NCBI GenBank assembly: GCA_024690665.1
Contig: JAILOU010000039.1
Span: 62,001 to 126,000 of the forward strand
Reading direction: 5' to 3'
Length of the DNA stretch: 64,000 nt
Source: Eubacterium sp.
GTDB lineage: Bacteria; Bacillota; Clostridia; Lachnospirales; Lachnospiraceae
This document shows positions 17,370 to 26,096 of the stretch, piece by piece. Positions within the stretch are counted from its first letter, which is position 1, and each line of letters starts with the position of its first letter. The position numbers and the translations under genes were made by a program. The notes under the pieces were generated by a model. It had not been told where the DNA came from. It was given only the letters and a program-made list of their open reading frames with translations, and did no database searches.

Positions 17370-18762
17370 ATTTGAAATCTGAAGTTGTAAAGTTTTTATA
17401 GGTGGGTGCTCCTTTTGTCATGCACAGATAAGTTTTATATCGCATTGCCTCCGTTTTTAAATACTTATTTTTGACGGAAGCCGAAACTGCCAGGGAAGAA
17501 CTTGGACCGATTCCGTAGTCAAATGGAATCCAAAGTATCTTACCGGCTGAGTTTTTTACGCGTACTACAGTCCAGGCATGATGGAAGTAGGCGCATTTAT
17601 CGACATAAATTCCAAGTTGTTTAAAAACAAGTTCTTCGTAGGAAGCGTAATGAATACATTTGCCGATGGCTTTGTTTTTATAGAGCAACTTCATTCCTTT
17701 GGCACCTGTATCACAGGTACTCTTATGGAGGCGGTAAAGCATGCCGTAAGAAGGTCTTGAGGTGCTGCAGGAAAAGTAGCCGCTGTCTGCAATAGCCCAG
17801 ATCTTCATGGCGCCGCTTAAACTGCAAAAGTTTTCCCGGAGCGCAATAATCGACTGCTGGTTGCTAAGCAGCAGGGTATGGGCTTTTTTTCCGGAAAGCT
17901 TTGATTTGCTGGAAGACTTGGTGTTGTCGGTTGCAGAATAATAAGTATCGTACCAAAAGTCTTTGTTAGTAAAAGCTTTTACTACCTTTTTTGATTTTTT
18001 AAACTGCCGAAATGATTTTACTTTTACATGGATGGTGCCATCAGATGAAGTCGTAATCTTTTTGATAATCCAGGAAAAATCAGAGCACTTTTTAAGTGTG
18101 CCGTAGGTTTTTGTGTTGAGTCTTGCAAGCGTGGCGGCATTGGTTTTGAGTGTTGGCGTATCGATGATAACATTGTGACCGGCAGTATCATAAGAGCCAA
18201 TGGCACTGTCTGTATATCGATAGTCGAGCCACAAAATCATCATCTCATAAGCTGTACGAAGCATTCTGTTTTTTTCGCCGGGATATTTTATGTAGTCCTG
18301 GGCAAGCAGTGTGTTAGAGGAATTAATGTATTTACTGCGCTCTTTTTGATATAACTTTTTTATAAAGTTTACGCTGTAATAATATAAAGAAGACTGCTCT
18401 GATGAAATCGTATAACGCGAGGTGTTTCCCTTTGTTTTTTGATAATCACAAGAGAAGATGACGCCTTGCGCATTGGTCTTTTTTATCTGTTTTTTTAACT
18501 GCTTTAGCAGTTTTTTTGATGTGGATTTTTTGCCTCTTATGTTCAAGGTAACAGCCTTTTGCTGCATCAGATAATCGTTTAGTTTGTCGGCAGACTGCGA
18601 CAGGTTTTTCCCGGTGACGGATACGACAGATGTTTTGGCAGCCTGACAGGTGATGGCAGAACCTGCCGGGGAAAATATGCTGATACCGAGTGCGAGAAGC
18701 AGACACAGCGTGGCAAACAATCTTATAGTTTTCTTGTTTAATAAAATTTTTTCTGATCTCAT
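17368..18762 (-). CDS. Secreted transglutaminase-like protein
   Basis: 464 residues with an N-terminal signal peptide (hydrophobic core LFATLCLLLALGISIF). The C-terminal third has a transglutaminase-like triad: Cys near residue 368 in KCIHYASYEELVF, His near 395 in FHHAWTVVRV, and Asp near 415 in IPFDYGIG. Such domains act as cysteine proteases, amidases or cross-linkers on the cell surface. The N-terminal two thirds are Lys/Ser/Thr-rich and of unknown fold, and probably bind wall or substrate. It is on the - strand facing the secreted 297-residue protein and has no other partner gene. The start is supported only by position before the signal peptide; no strong ribosome binding site is seen. 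Confidence 0.8.
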   Translation of the reverse strand: MRSEKILLNKKTIRLFATLCLLLALGISIFSPAGSAITCQAAKTSVVSVTGKNLSQSADKLNDYLMQQKAVTLNIRGKKSTSKKLLKQLKKQIKKTNAQGVIFSCDYQKTKGNTSRYTISSEQSSLYYYSVNFIKKLYQKERSKYINSSNTLLAQDYIKYPGEKNRMLRTAYEMMILWLDYRYTDSAIGSYDTAGHNVIIDTPTLKTNAATLARLNTKTYGTLKKCSDFSWIIKKITTSSDGTIHVKVKSFRQFKKSKKVVKAFTNKDFWYDTYYSATDNTKSSSKSKLSGKKAHTLLLSNQQSIIALRENFCSLSGAMKIWAIADSGYFSCSTSRPSYGMLYRLHKSTCDTGAKGMKLLYKNKAIGKCIHYASYEELVFKQLGIYVDKCAYFHHAWTVVRVKNSAGKILWIPFDYGIGPSSSLAVSASVKNKYLKTEAMRYKTYLCMTKGAPTYKNFTTSDFK

Positions 18763-18838
18763 GAAATTTATTATAACAGATTGTAGCAGGCAATCGCGTA
18801 AGGCTTTGAAAAAAAGCGCATTTGCCGAAGGATAATGA

Positions 18839-18866
18839 TTGCATTTTTCTGATGGTATGTTATGAT
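18839..18866 (+). promoter_or_regulatory. Promoter of the O-acetylhomoserine sulfhydrylase gene
   Basis: TTGCAT at 18839-18844 and TATGAT at 18861-18866 are 16 bases apart. No S-box, T-box or other recognisable leader lies between it and the ATG at 18949. Confidence 0.6.
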
Positions 18867-18948
18867 GAAAACAATGGTTTTATGGTGGATAAAATCAGAT
18901 ATGAAAAGAATGAAAAAAGCGCTTAACAAGTGGCTTGAGGAGGAACTG

Positions 18949-20229
18949 ATGAGACAGGAAACAAAATGTATAGAAGCCGGATACCAACCGAAGAACGGGG
19001 AATCCAGAATGATTCCAATCGTACAAAGTACAACCTTTAAGTACGATACAAGTGAAGATATGGGTAAATTATTTGACCTTGAAGCGGAAGGTTATTTTTA
19101 TACCAGACTTCAGAACCCGACGAATGATATGGTGGCTGCCAAGATTGCAGCATTAGAAGGTGGTACGGCAGCAATGTTGACTTCCTCAGGACAGGCAGCA
19201 AACTTTTATTCTGTGTTTAATATTGCACAGGCCGGGGATCACGTGATTGCATCGACTTCCATTTACGGCGGAACATTCAACCTGTTTAATGTGACAATGC
19301 GTCGTATGGGAATCGAGTTTACATTTGTGAATCCGGACTGTACCAACGAGGAATTAGAAGCTGCATTTCAGCCGAATACCAAGGCTGTTTTTGGGGAAAC
19401 AATTGCGAACCCGGCACTGATTGTGTTTGATATTGAGCGTTTTGCCAAGATGGCACATAAACATGGAGTACCACTGATTGTGGACAATACATTTGCAACT
19501 CCGATTAACTGCAGACCATTTGAATGGGGCGCAGATATTGTGACACATTCTACGACAAAATACATGGATGGTCATGATGCGACAGTAGGCGGAGCAATTG
19601 TTGATTCCGGTAAGTTTGACTGGATGGCACATAAGGATAAGTTCCCGGGACTTTGTACACCGGATGAGTCCTATCACGGTATTACCTATGCAGAGAAATT
19701 TGGCATCGAAAAAGCATTTATTACAAAAGCAACGGCACAGCTGATGCGAGATCTTGGAGCAATTCCGTCACCGATGAACTGCTATATGCTGAATCTTGGA
19801 CTTGAATCACTTGCGGTCAGAATTCAAAGACACTGCGAGAACGCACAAAAGGTTGCAGAATTCTTAGAAAGCAATCCGGCTGTTTCTTATGTTACTTACC
19901 CTGGCTTAAAGGGAGACAAGTATTATGAGCTTGCACAAAAGTATCTGCCAAATGGTTCCTGCGGCGTTATTTCGTTTGGCGTAAAGGGCGGCAGAAAAGG
20001 CGCAGAAGAATTTATGAAGCATTTGAAACTTGCCATTATTGCAACTCATGTGGCAGATGCGCATACCTGCGTACTTCACCCGGCTTCATCTACACACAGA
20101 CAGATGACGGACGAAGAATTACTTGCCGGTGGTGTGAATCCGGATATGATTCGATTCTCTGTCGGAATTGAGAATGTAGAGGATATTATTGAAGACCTTT
20201 CTCAGGCACTTGAGAAGAGTCAGGCTTAG
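18949..20229 (+). CDS. metY: O-acetylhomoserine aminocarboxypropyltransferase (sulfhydrylase)
   Basis: 426 residues from the ATG at 18949, chosen because GAGGAGGAAC lies just upstream; an in-frame extension to 18862 overlaps the promoter. It is a PLP enzyme of the Cys/Met family: YFYTRLQNPTND, SSGQAAN, IVDNTFATP, and the PLP lysine in THSTTKYMDGHD. The length and the PTND phrase fit O-acetylhomoserine sulfhydrylase, which makes homocysteine from O-acetylhomoserine and sulfide, or methionine gamma-lyase, which is closely related. The downstream glutaredoxin-like gene is 28 bases away. The choice between the two activities is not certain. Confidence 0.85.
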   Translation: MRQETKCIEAGYQPKNGESRMIPIVQSTTFKYDTSEDMGKLFDLEAEGYFYTRLQNPTNDMVAAKIAALEGGTAAMLTSSGQAANFYSVFNIAQAGDHVIASTSIYGGTFNLFNVTMRRMGIEFTFVNPDCTNEELEAAFQPNTKAVFGETIANPALIVFDIERFAKMAHKHGVPLIVDNTFATPINCRPFEWGADIVTHSTTKYMDGHDATVGGAIVDSGKFDWMAHKDKFPGLCTPDESYHGITYAEKFGIEKAFITKATAQLMRDLGAIPSPMNCYMLNLGLESLAVRIQRHCENAQKVAEFLESNPAVSYVTYPGLKGDKYYELAQKYLPNGSCGVISFGVKGGRKGAEEFMKHLKLAIIATHVADAHTCVLHPASSTHRQMTDEELLAGGVNPDMIRFSVGIENVEDIIEDLSQALEKSQA

Positions 20230-20257
20230 TCTCACGGATGAGATAAAAGGAGTTATT

Positions 20258-20497
20258 ATGAAACTTGCGTTATACAAGTATGATACATGTCCGTTTTGCC
20301 AGAGAGTTCTGCGAGAAATTCAATCGCAGGGCAGAACGGATATTGAGATGCATGACACGATGAAAAATGCGGACGATCAGCTTTATCTGATGGAACATGG
20401 AGGAATGAATCAGGTTCCGTGTCTGTTCATTGATGGAAAACCGTTATATGAAAGCATGGATATCATTGACTGGTTAAGAAATCATCCACAATCATAA
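20258..20497 (+). CDS. Glutaredoxin-like thiol protein
   Basis: 79 residues from the ATG at 20258, preceded by AAAAGGAG. YKYDTCPFCQRVL carries the CPFC redox motif, and QVPCLFIDGKPLYESMDIIDWL is the cis-Pro glutathione-binding strand, so a thioredoxin fold of the GST-N/glutaredoxin group is clear. Located between the sulfhydrylase and a GGDEF gene, probably transcribed with the former. It likely acts in thiol-disulfide exchange in the cytoplasm; a specific partner is unknown. Confidence 0.88.
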   Translation: MKLALYKYDTCPFCQRVLREIQSQGRTDIEMHDTMKNADDQLYLMEHGGMNQVPCLFIDGKPLYESMDIIDWLRNHPQS

Positions 20498-20508
20498 GGA
20501 AGACGATT

Positions 20509-21648
20509 ATGAGAACAGTTATGATTTCGATGGAATCTGTTTGTATTGTGGTGCAGTGTATCTTGCTATATGGATGTATACGGGAAGTACGGTTGCGCAA
20601 TCATAAAAACAGAGTCTTTATGGTTTTGGTTTTAAATTCGCTGGTAATGACGGTAATTGATTTCGCGTCCTGGTACTTTGACGGGAATCCGAATCGGGTA
20701 AACGCTATGATTGGATTATCGGTGGCATCATTTATTGCCTCATATGGGATTGGTCCAAGTTTTACTTACTATCAGATTGCTGTTTTAAATGAGAAAACAG
20801 ATGTTTCGATGTGGCATGGCAGAGTGGCATTGATTTTATTCTCTGCTGTTACGATATTTACGGTAATCGGAACTCCATTGAAAAAAATATTTTATTATGA
20901 TTCCAATGCCAGTTTTAATGGCGGAGACTGGTATATCTATACACAGCTTTATGGACTTATAATTACAGCATACAATATCTTTTTGATTGCAAAGTACGCG
21001 AAGCGAATGGGACGTCATCATACGCTTGCACTTCTTAGCTTTATGATGTTTCCGTTTGTGACATTACTGGTTCAGTGTGTATATAAAGATGCTTCTGTGT
21101 TAAATGTGGTGGTAATGTTGTGCGTGCTGATTTTATATATCATGTTACAGGCACAGAGGGAAACGGAATTTCAGGAAAAAGAGATGCAGCTTATGAGGGT
21201 GTCGAGAACGGATGCGCTTACGGGAATGCAAAATCGCCGTGTCTATGATGAGGTCTGTGATAAGTGCGGTGGCATTGAATATGTTGGAGTTGTCTTTTGC
21301 GACATCAATTCGTTAAAATATGTAAACGATCATAAGGGGCATAAAGCCGGAGATGAACTGATTAAATCGGTTGCGAATGTTATTAAGAAGTATTTTCGGG
21401 AAGAGGATTTGTTCAGAATCAGTGGAGATGAGTTTGTGGTAATTGCGATTGATATCTCGATGCAATTGTTTCATAAACGTTTAGAGGGTCTGCACCAGGA
21501 GTTCTTCTCTGATGGCAAGATTAAAGCGGCAATCGGTACCTCATATGGAAGAGGAGACGATTTAGTGAACCTGATACGGGAGGCGGAACATAAGATGTAT
21601 CAGGAGAAAGATATGTTTTATAAGGCGTTTCCAAAGTATAAGAGATAA
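20509..21648 (+). CDS. Membrane-bound diguanylate cyclase (GGDEF) protein
   Basis: 379 residues. About six transmembrane helices occupy residues 1-210, followed by a GGDEF domain: RTDALTGMQNRR, FCDINSLKYVNDHKGHKAGD and RISGDEF. The signature is SGDEF rather than GGDEF, a variant found in active cyclases. REED just upstream could serve as an RxxD inhibitory site. It would make cyclic di-GMP from two GTP in response to a membrane or periplasm-side signal. A second protein of the same layout lies at 52636. Starts 11 bases after the glutaredoxin-like gene; the terminator-like hairpin at 21742 follows. Confidence 0.88.
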   Translation: MRTVMISMESVCIVVQCILLYGCIREVRLRNHKNRVFMVLVLNSLVMTVIDFASWYFDGNPNRVNAMIGLSVASFIASYGIGPSFTYYQIAVLNEKTDVSMWHGRVALILFSAVTIFTVIGTPLKKIFYYDSNASFNGGDWYIYTQLYGLIITAYNIFLIAKYAKRMGRHHTLALLSFMMFPFVTLLVQCVYKDASVLNVVVMLCVLILYIMLQAQRETEFQEKEMQLMRVSRTDALTGMQNRRVYDEVCDKCGGIEYVGVVFCDINSLKYVNDHKGHKAGDELIKSVANVIKKYFREEDLFRISGDEFVVIAIDISMQLFHKRLEGLHQEFFSDGKIKAAIGTSYGRGDDLVNLIREAEHKMYQEKDMFYKAFPKYKR

Positions 21649-21741
21649 TGGCGATATTCTTAAGTTTCACTAAAGGATAGAGTGTAAAATATTAAATATA
21701 CAACATTTGATGATTGTGTTAATATATTGTCAGAGGATGTA

Positions 21742-21787
21742 GGGAGCAATGATGCAGATACCGGTATCGTTGCGCCCTTTTTTAGTA
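21742..21787 (+). terminator. Terminator-like hairpin in the leader of kamB
   Basis: GGGAGCAATGAT (21742-21753) pairs with ATCGTTGCGCCC (21766-21777) with one A-G mismatch and one G-U, around a 12-base loop, followed by TTTTTTA. It ends only about 22 bases before the kamB GTG, so no promoter fits between them. It may end the GGDEF transcript while also acting as an attenuator of kamBC. The loop holds the palindrome ACCGGT. Confidence 0.7.
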
Positions 21788-21808
21788 CCATTAACTGGGG
21801 GGATTATC

Positions 21809-22846
21809 GTGACATTATATGAACGGATAGAAACACAAAAATCAGTGTCTTTTATCGGGATGTGTAAAAATGCCGGTAAGACGACGACATTGAATCAGAT
21901 GATTCAAAAACTTCACGATCATCGGCGGCCAGTGTCGCTTACTTCAATTGGAAGAGACGGAGAAAGTAACGACCTTGTTACGAACACTGTTAAGCCCGGA
22001 ATCTACGTGTATCGAGGGACACTTGTGGCGACGGCTGCCAAGCTACTTAAGTTTTGTGATGTTACAAAAGAAATATTAGATACGACCGGTATTCATACGC
22101 CGATGGGAGAAGTGGTAATCTTCCGTGCACTGAGCGATGGATTTGTGCAGGTGGCAGGACCTTCTTTGACCACGCAGATGATAGAAGTATCAAGAAGATT
22201 TGAAGAGCAGCAAGGTGGTATGGTGTTGATTGACGGAGCTCTTGAAAGGAAGAGTATTTCCACCAGAGGGGTCAGCGATAGTACGATATTATGCACCGGA
22301 GCATCTTATGACAAGGATATAAGCAAGGTGGTAATGGATACGGCATACAGCTGCAAATTGCTGACGCTGCCAAAGGCATCTGTGCAGATTACACAAGAAG
22401 AACTGAACTGCACAGAAGAAAAATACATTCCGCTAAGTGAGGACGGAAGAGGTATATGGGACGCACCGCAGCGAAAACCGCAGGATCTGTGGGCGAAAAA
22501 AAGCGTCTCAACGCAAGAGAAAGTGCCGAAGGCTTTGTATGTACAAGGTGGTCTTACCGACGCGATGATCAGACCGTTGCTGGTTTCGAATGCAGATCTT
22601 AGTGGCAAGCGTATGATTTTTAGAGATGGCAGCAGGATTTTATTGACGAGAGACATTTACGAGAAATTGTACCATAAGGGGCTTCGATTTGAGGTGATGG
22701 ATGCAATTCGGCTGCTGGCGGTGACGATTAATCCATTTTCGGCATATGGTTTTCATTTCGATGCCGATGAGTTTTATGAGAGGATGTCGGCTGCTGTTGA
22801 TGTGCCGGTTTACAATGTAAGAAAAGAGAAGGAGGAGATGGCATGA
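21809..22846 (+). CDS. kamB: Lysine 5,6-aminomutase reactivase subunit KamB
   Basis: 345 residues from GTG at 21809, preferred because GGGGGGATT precedes it by 5-6 bases; in-frame ATGs at 21749 and 21752 lie inside the leader hairpin. FIGMCKNAGKTTTLNQM near residue 15 is a P-loop, unusual for its CKNAGKT form. The gene overlaps kamC by ATGA and stands beside the aminomutase genes. In Fusobacterium and Clostridia the KamB/KamC pair is annotated as the reactivase that restores cobalamin-inactivated lysine 5,6-aminomutase; that role is taken from family and context. No other function is suggested by the sequence. Confidence 0.8.
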   Translation: MTLYERIETQKSVSFIGMCKNAGKTTTLNQMIQKLHDHRRPVSLTSIGRDGESNDLVTNTVKPGIYVYRGTLVATAAKLLKFCDVTKEILDTTGIHTPMGEVVIFRALSDGFVQVAGPSLTTQMIEVSRRFEEQQGGMVLIDGALERKSISTRGVSDSTILCTGASYDKDISKVVMDTAYSCKLLTLPKASVQITQEELNCTEEKYIPLSEDGRGIWDAPQRKPQDLWAKKSVSTQEKVPKALYVQGGLTDAMIRPLLVSNADLSGKRMIFRDGSRILLTRDIYEKLYHKGLRFEVMDAIRLLAVTINPFSAYGFHFDADEFYERMSAAVDVPVYNVRKEKEEMA

Positions 22847-24297
22847 ACTTAAGCTATGAGCAAAAAGAGCAGATGGGTTTTCAATATATCATGGACAGGC
22901 TGACGCCGTCTTCGCCTTATGGACAAGAATGTTTGCGCCATCTGGTTCCTTATACAAAAGAACAGGAAAGACAGCTGAAAGAGGATTTGGATAATATAGA
23001 GACGCTTCTTGCACACGAGAAGAAATTACGGACACAGATTGGACAGTTAAGAAGGTTGTTCATGCAGATGAAAGAGATTCGTCCGGCGATTAAAAAAGGG
23101 CGTGAAATCTGCCTGTCAGATGTAGAACTGTTTGAAATTAAAAACTTTTTGCTATATTCGGAAAAGGCGAGAAAGGTAGAACGGGATATTGCAGCGCAGA
23201 CTTCGCTTAGGGGGATGGAATACCGCGTTACGACTCCTGCACTGGAACTGCTTGATCCGGATGGAAGAAGGATTCCGTCGTTCTCAGTTTCGAGTTTGTA
23301 TTCGGAGACACTTCGTGAAATCAGAAATCGCAAGAAAGATCTTGAAAAGCAGATGGAAATTGAACGTGACAATCAAGATAGGTGGAATGCATTAAAGGAA
23401 AGAAGAAACAGGGTCGTGGTTGAAGAAGAAAAGGAAGAGCAGGTTATCAGGGAAAAACTGACCAGACAGCTGATTCCTTACTTTGATGATATACTGGCGA
23501 ATGTAGAAACGACCGGTAAGCTTGATGTTCTTTTGGAAAAGATGCATGCCGCTATGATTACGGATAGCAGTAAACCGCAGATTACCACAGATGTACTGTG
23601 TATGCATAAGGCGAAAAACCCATGGGTGATGGCGAGTCTAAAAGAAAAGGGATTAAAGTTTACGCCGCTGTCAATTGAACTGATGGATGGCGCAGGCGTC
23701 ATTACAGGAGCTAATATGGGCGGGAAGAGTGTGACATTACAGACGATTACCTTAAACGTGCTGTTGGCGATGTGCGGTTTTTATGTTTATTGTGAGACAG
23801 CACAGGTTCCGCTCTTTGATGAAATCTTAATTATTTCTGAGGAAGGACAATCAGTAAGCAAGGGATTGTCGAGCTTTGGAGCGCAGATTGTCCAGCTAAA
23901 GCAGATGGTACAGTTTGTTGAAAATGAGTACTGTTTTGTCGTGATGGATGAATTCGCAAGAGGAACGAATCCGGAAGAAGGAGCAGCACTTGTAAGAGCC
24001 GTGGCGAAGTATCTAAATACAAAGAATGTCATCGGACTTATGGTGACGCATTTCGATCATGTCGCAGAACATGCCAGAGTGCATTATCAGGTAGCAGGGC
24101 TTAAGGATATGGATATGATGCAGGTTGAACATGAAATCATGTCGGCAGGAGAAAAAAATGGAGTCGAGGTTATCGCTTCCCATATGAATTATGGTATATT
24201 TAAGGTGGAAAGCAAGACAGATTGTCCAAGAGATGCATTTCGAATCTGCAGGTTGTTGGGGCTGCAGGGGGAGATTATGGATTATCTGACAGAATGA
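22843..24297 (+). CDS. kamC: Lysine 5,6-aminomutase reactivase ATPase KamC (MutS-like)
   Basis: 484 residues. The C-terminal half is a MutS-type ATPase: Walker A GANMGGKS near residue 290, Walker B FVVMDEFARGTNP, and the VTHFDH switch. The N-terminal half is a helical core/lever region with no mismatch-binding domain and no Smr nuclease, so MutS or MutS2 repair is unlikely. Overlap with kamB and position next to the lysine pathway support the reactivase ATPase annotation known as KamC. It probably uses ATP to release damaged cobalamin from KamDE; the mechanism is inference. Ends 33 bases before the PucR gene. Confidence 0.85.
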   Translation: MNLSYEQKEQMGFQYIMDRLTPSSPYGQECLRHLVPYTKEQERQLKEDLDNIETLLAHEKKLRTQIGQLRRLFMQMKEIRPAIKKGREICLSDVELFEIKNFLLYSEKARKVERDIAAQTSLRGMEYRVTTPALELLDPDGRRIPSFSVSSLYSETLREIRNRKKDLEKQMEIERDNQDRWNALKERRNRVVVEEEKEEQVIREKLTRQLIPYFDDILANVETTGKLDVLLEKMHAAMITDSSKPQITTDVLCMHKAKNPWVMASLKEKGLKFTPLSIELMDGAGVITGANMGGKSVTLQTITLNVLLAMCGFYVYCETAQVPLFDEILIISEEGQSVSKGLSSFGAQIVQLKQMVQFVENEYCFVVMDEFARGTNPEEGAALVRAVAKYLNTKNVIGLMVTHFDHVAEHARVHYQVAGLKDMDMMQVEHEIMSAGEKNGVEVIASHMNYGIFKVESKTDCPRDAFRICRLLGLQGEIMDYLTE

Positions 24298-24330
24298 GTA
24301 ATGAAAAAGGATGGAAGGGTATAAAAGTAT

Positions 24331-25494
24331 ATGGCATTAACAATTAAGGATATCATGGATGAGAATATGTTCCCCGGAGCTACGCTTCTTACCGGACGGG
24401 AAAATGCGGGAAATCTTGTGAACTGGATTACGGTTCAGGAGATTTTGGATGCAGTGGATTCTTTGTCTGAGGGAGATCTTTTGGTCACAACGGGATATGA
24501 TCTGGCAGAGGCATCGCGTCATCAAAATCTGGTATCGAGAATGAAGCAAAACGGTGTGGCCGGAATGATGATCCAGACCGGATACTACATCGACCAGATT
24601 CCGGTATATTTATTGGAGGCGGGGAGAAAGTTTCATTTTCCGATTATTGAACTTCCGGCAAGGTACAAATTCTCTGAAGTTTCTAAAAAACTGATTCGTG
24701 AAATTAATCGGGAATCGATCTTTGATGAACATAGTTTTTTGGATTATTCTTTCTTTGGAGATTATGTCAGAGAGCGTTATCAAAAAGCGCTTCGCACAGC
24801 CGATATTCATGATAAACCGGCCTGCCTTATTACCATAACGCCAAAGGCAAGTTATGAATGTGAGATTGAAGTGTTTGAAGAAACTATTGAACAGATTAAA
24901 TCTTTATTTGCAAATGAGTGTTTCTATTATATTGGTGACTGGGTTCACGAGTTTCAGGCGGTATTTATGCTGAGCTTTGAAGATGATATGACGTTGCTTC
25001 GGACGACCGGCAATCTACATGATATGATGGTTAGAATGGGTGATTTTAAAGGAATCGAACTGCTTGGAAGCGGAGAACAGCTCCATTCTTTAGAAGAACT
25101 AAACGAAGCGTTTGCACATTGCATCGAAACGTTGCATATGCTCCATGCGGCAGAGGCTAAGCGGGGATTTTGTTTTTATAAGCATTATCCGTTTGTGAAA
25201 CGATTTTTTGTGTTGTCGAGAAATGATCTAGGCTATTCAAAGGATCATCCGATGCTTCAGACGCTGATAAAAAAAGATCGAGAGAGCAATACGGCCTATG
25301 TACAGACGCTTAGAATACTTTTGTTAGAAAGCGGCAATGTATCTAAGGCTGCAAAGCGTTTGTTTATTCACAGGCATACACTTTTGAATCGAATGGAAGT
25401 GATACATGATCTCACAGGGTTTCATTATGAAGATTATTATGAACGACTCAGCTTTCAGATAGCGTTGCAGGTACACGATTATTTCGGTGCGTAA
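24331..25494 (+). CDS. PucR-family transcriptional regulator
   Basis: 387 residues. Residues 1-125 form a PucR N-terminal ligand domain (TIKDIMDENMFPGATLLTG to FPIIELPARYKFSEV). The C-terminal HTH_30 helix-turn-helix is LLESGNVSKAAKRLFIHRHTLLNRM. The middle region is the usual GGDEF-like CdaR domain without catalytic residues. PucR/CdaR proteins activate catabolic genes in response to a metabolite. It sits between kamBC and the kal promoter, so it is the best candidate regulator of lysine fermentation, perhaps sensing lysine or an intermediate. Ribosome binding site is GGAAGGG about 8-9 bases upstream. Confidence 0.9.
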   Translation: MALTIKDIMDENMFPGATLLTGRENAGNLVNWITVQEILDAVDSLSEGDLLVTTGYDLAEASRHQNLVSRMKQNGVAGMMIQTGYYIDQIPVYLLEAGRKFHFPIIELPARYKFSEVSKKLIREINRESIFDEHSFLDYSFFGDYVRERYQKALRTADIHDKPACLITITPKASYECEIEVFEETIEQIKSLFANECFYYIGDWVHEFQAVFMLSFEDDMTLLRTTGNLHDMMVRMGDFKGIELLGSGEQLHSLEELNEAFAHCIETLHMLHAAEAKRGFCFYKHYPFVKRFFVLSRNDLGYSKDHPMLQTLIKKDRESNTAYVQTLRILLLESGNVSKAAKRLFIHRHTLLNRMEVIHDLTGFHYEDYYERLSFQIALQVHDYFGA

Positions 25495-25507
25495 ATAAAA
25501 ATAGAGT

Positions 25508-25543
25508 AAAGTCTTTTTGAGGTCAAAAAGGCTTTATTTTTTT
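25508..25543 (+). terminator. Terminator after the PucR regulator
   Basis: AAAGTCTTTTTGA pairs with TCAAAAAGGCTTT (one G-U) and is followed by ATTTTTTTG. It separates the regulator from the kal promoter. Confidence 0.85.
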
Positions 25544-25588
25544 GTATTTTTTTGAGCAGGACATCTTGTCCATTTCAATAGAATTCAT

Positions 25589-25616
25589 TTGGCACAACTT
25601 GTATGATGTGTATAAT
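25589..25616 (+). promoter_or_regulatory. Promoter of the kal-kce-kdd-kamADE operon
   Basis: TTGGCA at 25589-25594 and TATAAT at 25611-25616 are 16 bases apart; the -10 box is perfect. The leader is about 55 bases. Confidence 0.75.
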
Positions 25617-25676
25617 TTACAAGAATTTTATAATTTAAACATAAGAAATATACAAAATAACAAAGGAGGGGATTGC

Positions 25677-26069
25677 ATGGAGAAGATAACTTCAACAATT
25701 CGACTAAGAATGAGTGCACATGATGCACATTACGGAGGAAACCTGGTAGATGGAGCGAGAATGCTTGGCCTGTTTGGGGACGTGGCTACAGAACTGCTGA
25801 TTAAATGCGACGGAGACGAGGGATTGTTTAAAGCATATGACAGCGTTGAATTTATGGCTCCTGTACATGCGGGGGACTACATCGAGGCATATGGTGAAAT
25901 TACACAGATTGGTAATTCGTCCAGAAAGATGGTGTTTGAAGCACGTAAAGTGATTACACCTAGACCGGATATTAACGATTCAGCCTGCGATGTGCTGGAA
26001 GAACCGGAGATTGTCTGTAAGGCAAGTGGTACCTGCGTGGTGTTAAAAGACAGACAGAGAAATAAATAA
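25677..26069 (+). CDS. kal: 3-aminobutyryl-CoA ammonia-lyase
   Basis: 130 residues from the ATG at 25677 behind AAAGGAGGGG; the frame runs open upstream but without a start site. It is a hotdog-fold protein: [26 protein letters not shown] and [19 protein letters not shown] are typical of the thioesterase/dehydratase fold. Kal eliminates ammonia from L-3-aminobutyryl-CoA to give crotonyl-CoA, the last specific step of lysine fermentation. Context with kce and kdd immediately downstream makes this assignment strong. First gene of the operon. Confidence 0.92.
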   Translation: MEKITSTIRLRMSAHDAHYGGNLVDGARMLGLFGDVATELLIKCDGDEGLFKAYDSVEFMAPVHAGDYIEAYGEITQIGNSSRKMVFEARKVITPRPDINDSACDVLEEPEIVCKASGTCVVLKDRQRNK

Positions 26070-26096
26070 AACGCAGCACAAAGGGGGAATACACAC

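Noticed and set aside
18867..18948. S-box or T-box leader before the sulfhydrylase
   Set aside because: The leader is about 80 bases and lacks the conserved S-box core, the T-box sequence and a terminator.
22843..24297. DNA mismatch repair MutS or MutS2
   Set aside because: Only the ATPase part matches; there is no mismatch-binding or Smr domain, and overlap with kamB beside the aminomutase genes fits KamC.
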